Source: Humulus lupulus
Lineage: Eukaryota > Streptophyta > Magnoliopsida > Rosales > Cannabaceae
Reading direction: 5' to 3'
NCBI RefSeq assembly: GCF_963169125.1
Contig: NC_084802.1
Span: 25,673,107-25,737,106, forward strand
DNA length: 64,000 bases
Part shown: one piece after another, positions 60,220 to 64,000 of the stretch
How positions within the stretch are numbered: position 1 is the first letter of the stretch
How the letters are laid out: every line of letters starts with the position of its first letter
Program-made: the position numbers and the translations under genes
Notes under the pieces: model-generated
What the model saw: the letters and a program-made list of their open reading frames with translations, nothing else
Database searches by the model: none
Told to the model about the DNA's origin: nothing

Positions 60220-62544
60220 ATGGCGCCTAAGAACACCACTGCAGCCTCTAAGAAGACGAGTTCCTTCAAGGAGCATGCTAGATCAGAAGGTCCCAGCGTT
60301 CAAGATCGTTAAACTGAGCCTAGGGTCGTGCTCGAGGATGTAGCTCCAGAAGTAGAAGAGCTCCAGGAGGCCATGAGCGCATTCCAGGAGGAGATGGCTC
60401 AGTTCAACGCCAGGCAGGAGGCGTTTGCTGAGGAAATGGCTAGGCAGAATGCCGCATTCGAGCAGCAGAAACGGGAGATGGACGTTAGGAGTGAGGAGAT
60501 CCGTCGACAGCAGGAGGAGGCCGACTGGCGACATCGCGAAGCTGCACTCGCTCTGGAGGTAGCTACGCAACTGACCCGAGCCAATGCCCAGGCGGCACTT
60601 GGAGTGGCAGCCACCCTAGAGGCAAGGACCACAGAAGCTGTTCGTAAGAAAACTGATAGACCAGGCAGGGGTGGTGGTAACCCACCTGGTCATGAGAAGG
60701 ATGGAGTCCGATCACGCACTGCCTCAACTCAAAGGGGGAACTCCAAAACCCCCTCAAAGAGTCACCGATCAGAGACTTCCAGGTCAGGGAGTCATAAGTC
60801 AGGCAGTAAGAAAACACCTTATGAGCAGGAGCACAATAGAGCTCCTCGTGGCAATGAGACTTCCCACTTCAAAGATGGGCATGGGTGTGATGAAGCTGAC
60901 AGTCATCACACCAACCGTTCGAAGGAGAATAATAATAACCAACGAGGAGGAGAGGATCGACCAGCTCAAACAGGAAATCCACCACGGCATCCCAACTAGC
61001 GCAATGGCAAGGAGCACCCTCCACCCAGCAGACCTTCCGAGAAGACTCGGAGTACGGTGTTCGACCAGTTGGGAAAGAACACTGCTCAGAAGGACCTAAG
61101 GGACGTCATTGATGATAGAAGGAGGACCGGCCCGATCGAAGGGCAAGAGCCAATCCGTCCTACCAGTCGAGTAGAAATACTCGATGATGGTTTGCCGGAT
61201 AGGAATGCCCGACCAGGCAGTCCCGAAAGTGAGTCCCCAGCAGTGGCCCCAGGCATCCAAGCCCAGCTTGATGCTTTGACAACAACAGTCCAGAGTTTGT
61301 CAAAACAACCAGCTGCGATAGATCCGGTAGACCACAGGAGTGGTAGCCCTTTTTGTGCTCGAATTAGAGCAGCTCAACCACCAAAGAAATATAAAGCACC
61401 GGTACTGCCAGTTTATACAGAAAAGGCAGACCCGGTAAGACATGTTGGGAAGTTTGAAGATTAGATGGAGCTGCTCGGGGTGAGTGATGACTACCGCTGC
61501 AGAGTCTTCCCCACCACGTTGTCAGACACTGCCCAGGAGTGGTACTGGAAGTTCAAACCAGACTCCATCACCTCTTGGGAGAGTTTTAGGAAAGAGTTTT
61601 GTAGGCAGTTTAGTACTGCCTGAACCCCTCCTGTTTATGCCAATCACTTGGTGGATATTAGGCAGGGTAAAGATGAGTCCCTCAAGAACTACATTCAAAG
61701 GTTCATGAGAGAAGCTAACCGAGCTACCGCGGTTGGAGATGAGGGGAAGATGGTGGAAATCTCTTCCGGTATTATCTATCAAAGTCCTTTGTGGGACAGC
61801 ATCCATTGCCATCCAATTTCAACTTTACAGCAGTTTTTAGACCGGACAGATAAGTATATGACGTTGGACGATGCAATTGAGAAGGGAGAAAATGGATTGA
61901 ATAATCCAAGCGGGTCGAATGATCCCCCCAAGAATGGTGGGAATGATCAGAATGGCGGTAAGAAACGTGGGAATAACGGGTCTGACCGCCACAATGAGAA
62001 GAAGGCTAAGTCGGGACCAAACGACAAGCCAACGAAGTATGAACCTCGATTTACCAACTACACCACTCTATCAGCGAGCCGAGCAGAGATCTATTTGGCT
62101 AGTCATCAAGAGGTCCCTTACCGGAAACCCCCACCAATCAAGAAGGAGATGAGTAAGAGAGATATGAACAAATTCTGTCGCTTCCATGGAGACTATGGTC
62201 ATGACACGAATGAGTGTAATCATCTCAAAGATGAGATAGAGTTCCTCCTCCGGTCGGGGAAGCTAAAAAAGTACCGAGCGGAGAAGACCCAAGGAGAGGG
62301 GAGCAACAATAATCCTGGATTCAAGCGGCAACGGTCCCCACCTTTGCAACCCGAACCTGTGGACTTCACACTAGATACTATATGTGGAGGACCACATCTT
62401 GCTGGAGACAGCAACAAGGCGAGGGAGAGGTATGCCCGCACCCTTCGTCATGAGTTGGGTGCGGCATCCACCTCCGAAGTTATGACGGTGGAGGAGCGAC
62501 CAACAAAGAACCCAAGATATGAAAGTGAGCCTCACTTTCATTGA
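60220..62544 (+). pseudogene. gag: E3 gag, one frame with four stops
   Basis: The ATG at 60220 opens a frame that ends at 62544, about 774 codons. It is broken only by TAA 60310, TAG 60997, TAG 61462 and TGA 61621. Order: a coiled-coil-like N-terminus rich in E, Q, R and A (about 60330-60640), a basic Ser/His/Asn section, the gag core (QEWYWKFKP, LVDIRQGKDESLKNYIQRFMRE, about 61530-61720), a basic Gly/Asn-rich linker and a zinc-knuckle-like CRFHGDYGHDTNEC (about 62176-62217). It overlaps the protease frame by 26 bases. Confidence 0.9.
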
Positions 62545-63190
62545 AGAAGATGCTAAACACGTGAGGTATCCTCACAATGACCCTCTTGTTGTGACAGTCC
62601 AAATTGCTAATATGAAGGTGAAGAGGTGTCTGGTCGACACAGGGAGCTCTGTAAACATTATCTATAAGTCCTCCTTCGAGAAAATGAAGCTATCTGTAAA
62701 TGACTTGAAGCCGTGCTCTCAAGTCATTTATGGTTTTACTGGAGAAGGATTGTCACCAGCTGGGACAATCAAGTTACCAGTCACGACGGGGGAAGCTCCC
62801 AAGCATGAAACCTTAACGACTGAGTTTTTAATTGTTAACTGCCCGGCCGCCTAGAATGTGGTTATTGGTCGACCACTACTCACCAACTTGCATGCGATAG
62901 TTTCAATCTGGCACCTTTCCATGAAATTCCTGACCAGTGCTGGCATAGGCTGTGTCCAAGGAGACCAAAGGGAGGCTAGAGAGTGCTATAATGCCTCGGT
63001 AGCCAAGGTGAAGAAAGGGGCCAAGGAGAACAACGTGATTGTATGTGTTGAGAGAGAGGAGGTGGACAAGATGGATGTCGACCAGAGTCTTGCAGTTGTA
63101 ACCGATGAAGAGATGTTAGAGGAGTATGGCTAGGAGAGCACTCTTGGTTTAAAAGAGCAGAAGACCCCATCCGGTGATGAAGTCACCAAA
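62519..63190 (+). pseudogene. pro: E3 aspartic protease
   Basis: ATG 62519, in the +1 frame relative to gag and overlapping its end. The active site D-T-G-S-S at 62636-62650 is intact. The flap/IIGRP-like block reads NVVIGRPLLTNL (about 62855-62890). TAG stops at 62852 (just before NVVIGRP) and 63131. It is in the same frame as RT, so protease and RT would be one polyprotein if stops are passed. The overlap suggests a gag-pol frameshift, which is inference. Confidence 0.88.
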
Positions 63191-63193
63191 TAG
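63191..63193 (+). other. UAG between protease and RT, shared with E1
   Basis: In-frame TAG in ACCAAATAGGGCGTTG, same place and same flanks as 12534-12536 in E1. Confidence 0.6.
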
Positions 63194-64000
63194 GGCGTTG
63201 CCCAAAGTGAGGGAAGGGATTTTGATCCTCGCTTTGGGGATTATGAAAGTAATGTGGGACCGTCCAAGGAGTTAGAGGAGGTCCCTATAGATGATAATGA
63301 CCCAACGAGAGGAGTCAAGATTGGAAAAAAGTTGAAAACTGAGGTAAGAGCACAACTGATAGAATTCTTGCGAAGAAATCAAGATGTCTTCGCCTGGTCT
63401 CACAAGGATATGGTGGGTATCTCACCAACTGTGATCAGCCATGTGCTCAACGTGGATGAAAGCTATCCAGCAGTGCAGCAGAAAAGGAGATTGCTTGACA
63501 AGGATCGAGCAAAAGCTCTTAAGGAGGAGGTAGAGCGATTGAAGGAGAATGGGTTTATCAGAGAGGCATACTACCCTGCTTGGGTTTCAAACCCAGTGTT
63601 GGTGCCCAAACCCAATGGAAAGTGGAGGACTTGTGTAGATTTTACTGATCTAAACAAAGCATGCCCGAAGGATTGCTTTCCTTTACCGAGAATAGACCAG
63701 TTGGTAGATGCAACCTCTGGTCATGAAACATTGTCCTTCATGGATGCATATTCAGGGTACAACCAGATCAGCATGCATCCTCCTGATGAAGAGCATACCA
63801 GCTTCCGAACAGATATAGGGCTATACTGCTATAGAGTCATGCCCTTCGGATTGAAGAATGCAGGAGCTACCTATCAGCGCTTGGTGAATGGTATGTTTCG
63901 TGACTTAATCGGCAAAAGCATGGAGGTGTACGTAGACGATATGCTGGTGAAGTCAAAGGAAGCTGAAGGGCACGTGCGAGACTTAGAGGAGTGCTTCGCA
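63194..64000 (+). CDS. pol: E3 reverse transcriptase (partial, runs off the edge)
   Basis: Open from the TAG at 63191 to the last base, about 269 codons without a stop. Motifs in order: NQDVFAWSHKDM, VQQKRRLLDKDR, VPKPNGKWRTCVDFTDLNKA, PRIDQLVDAT, SFMDAYSGYNQI, MPFGLKNAGATYQR and the catalytic YVDD at 63929-63940. No ATG is needed, because it would be part of the Gag-Pol precursor. RNase H, integrase and 3' LTR must lie to the right. Intact catalytic residues make it the least damaged enzyme region of the window. Confidence 0.93.

Larger units (their letters stand above)
59188..64000 (+). mobile_element. E3: Tat-lineage element of family P, 5' part
   Basis: 5' LTR, PBS, gag, protease and RT run to the window edge. 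The left target site would be CATAA (59183-59187); the right end is outside. gag and pol are colinear with E1. It is the best preserved element here: stops, but no frameshift seen in gag or in pol. Confidence 0.92.

Noticed and set aside
60399..61017. Minus-strand ORFs opposite E3 gag
   Set aside because: Shadows of the gag frame; no conserved motif.

Overview
The window is plant nuclear DNA made almost entirely of transposable elements. I see no intact host gene, no rRNA or tRNA gene, no CRISPR array and no prokaryotic gene organisation. Ty3/gypsy elements of the Tat lineage (dual RNase H, antisense extra ORF), Tekay/Del-type chromovirus LTRs, a Ty1/copia remnant, LINE 3' ends and MITEs with 9-bp target duplications point to a repeat-rich seed plant, probably a eudicot. 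I cannot name the species from the sequence.

Left part (1-6824). A minus-strand LTR of family 'P' (1-1239) sits in a decayed minus-strand Tekay-type element. Two Tekay solo LTRs (1604-3802, target duplication TTATT; 3924-6335, GAAAT) are inserted in that element's remains. A LINE RNase H tail follows at about 6631-6824.

Centre (6825-49429). This is one nested stack. The LINE 3' end is split by a hAT-like nonautonomous element. That element holds (a) a copia solo LTR of family 'R' (7125-20839), itself split by Tat element E1 (8954-20791), and (b) a MULE-type MITE (21160-49324), itself split by minus-strand Tat element D (21383-49178). D was then hit by solo LTR S (22264-23439), a Tekay solo LTR (27417-29793), a 5'-truncated copia fragment (32536-35939) that carries a P solo LTR (33718-34743), and a Q/Tekay cluster (36654-48124). 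Almost every junction is supported by a target-site duplication readable in the sequence.

Right part (49430-64000). An AT-rich segment with a Pack-MULE-like foldback element, four hairpin MITEs (three with perfect 9-bp duplications), a minus-strand LINE tail and a decayed Tekay-like LTR. From 59188 to the window edge lies the 5' part of a third Tat element, E3: LTR, PBS, gag, protease and reverse transcriptase. Its RT is open to the last base.

How the genes work together. In E1, D and E3 the gag, protease, RT, RNase H and integrase regions would make the particle and the cDNA-integration machinery of one retrotransposon. E1 and D also carry, on the opposite strand between integrase and 3' LTR, a spliced extra gene with its own TATA-like signal. 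All copies seen are damaged by stops, and E1 and D also by frameshifts; many stops fit C-to-T decay. The most interesting points are the depth of nesting, tandem arrays that differ between LTR copies of one family, the intron-bearing antisense genes, a UAG conserved between protease and RT in two elements, and a shared GCCGCGGC-rich module in LTRs of two families.
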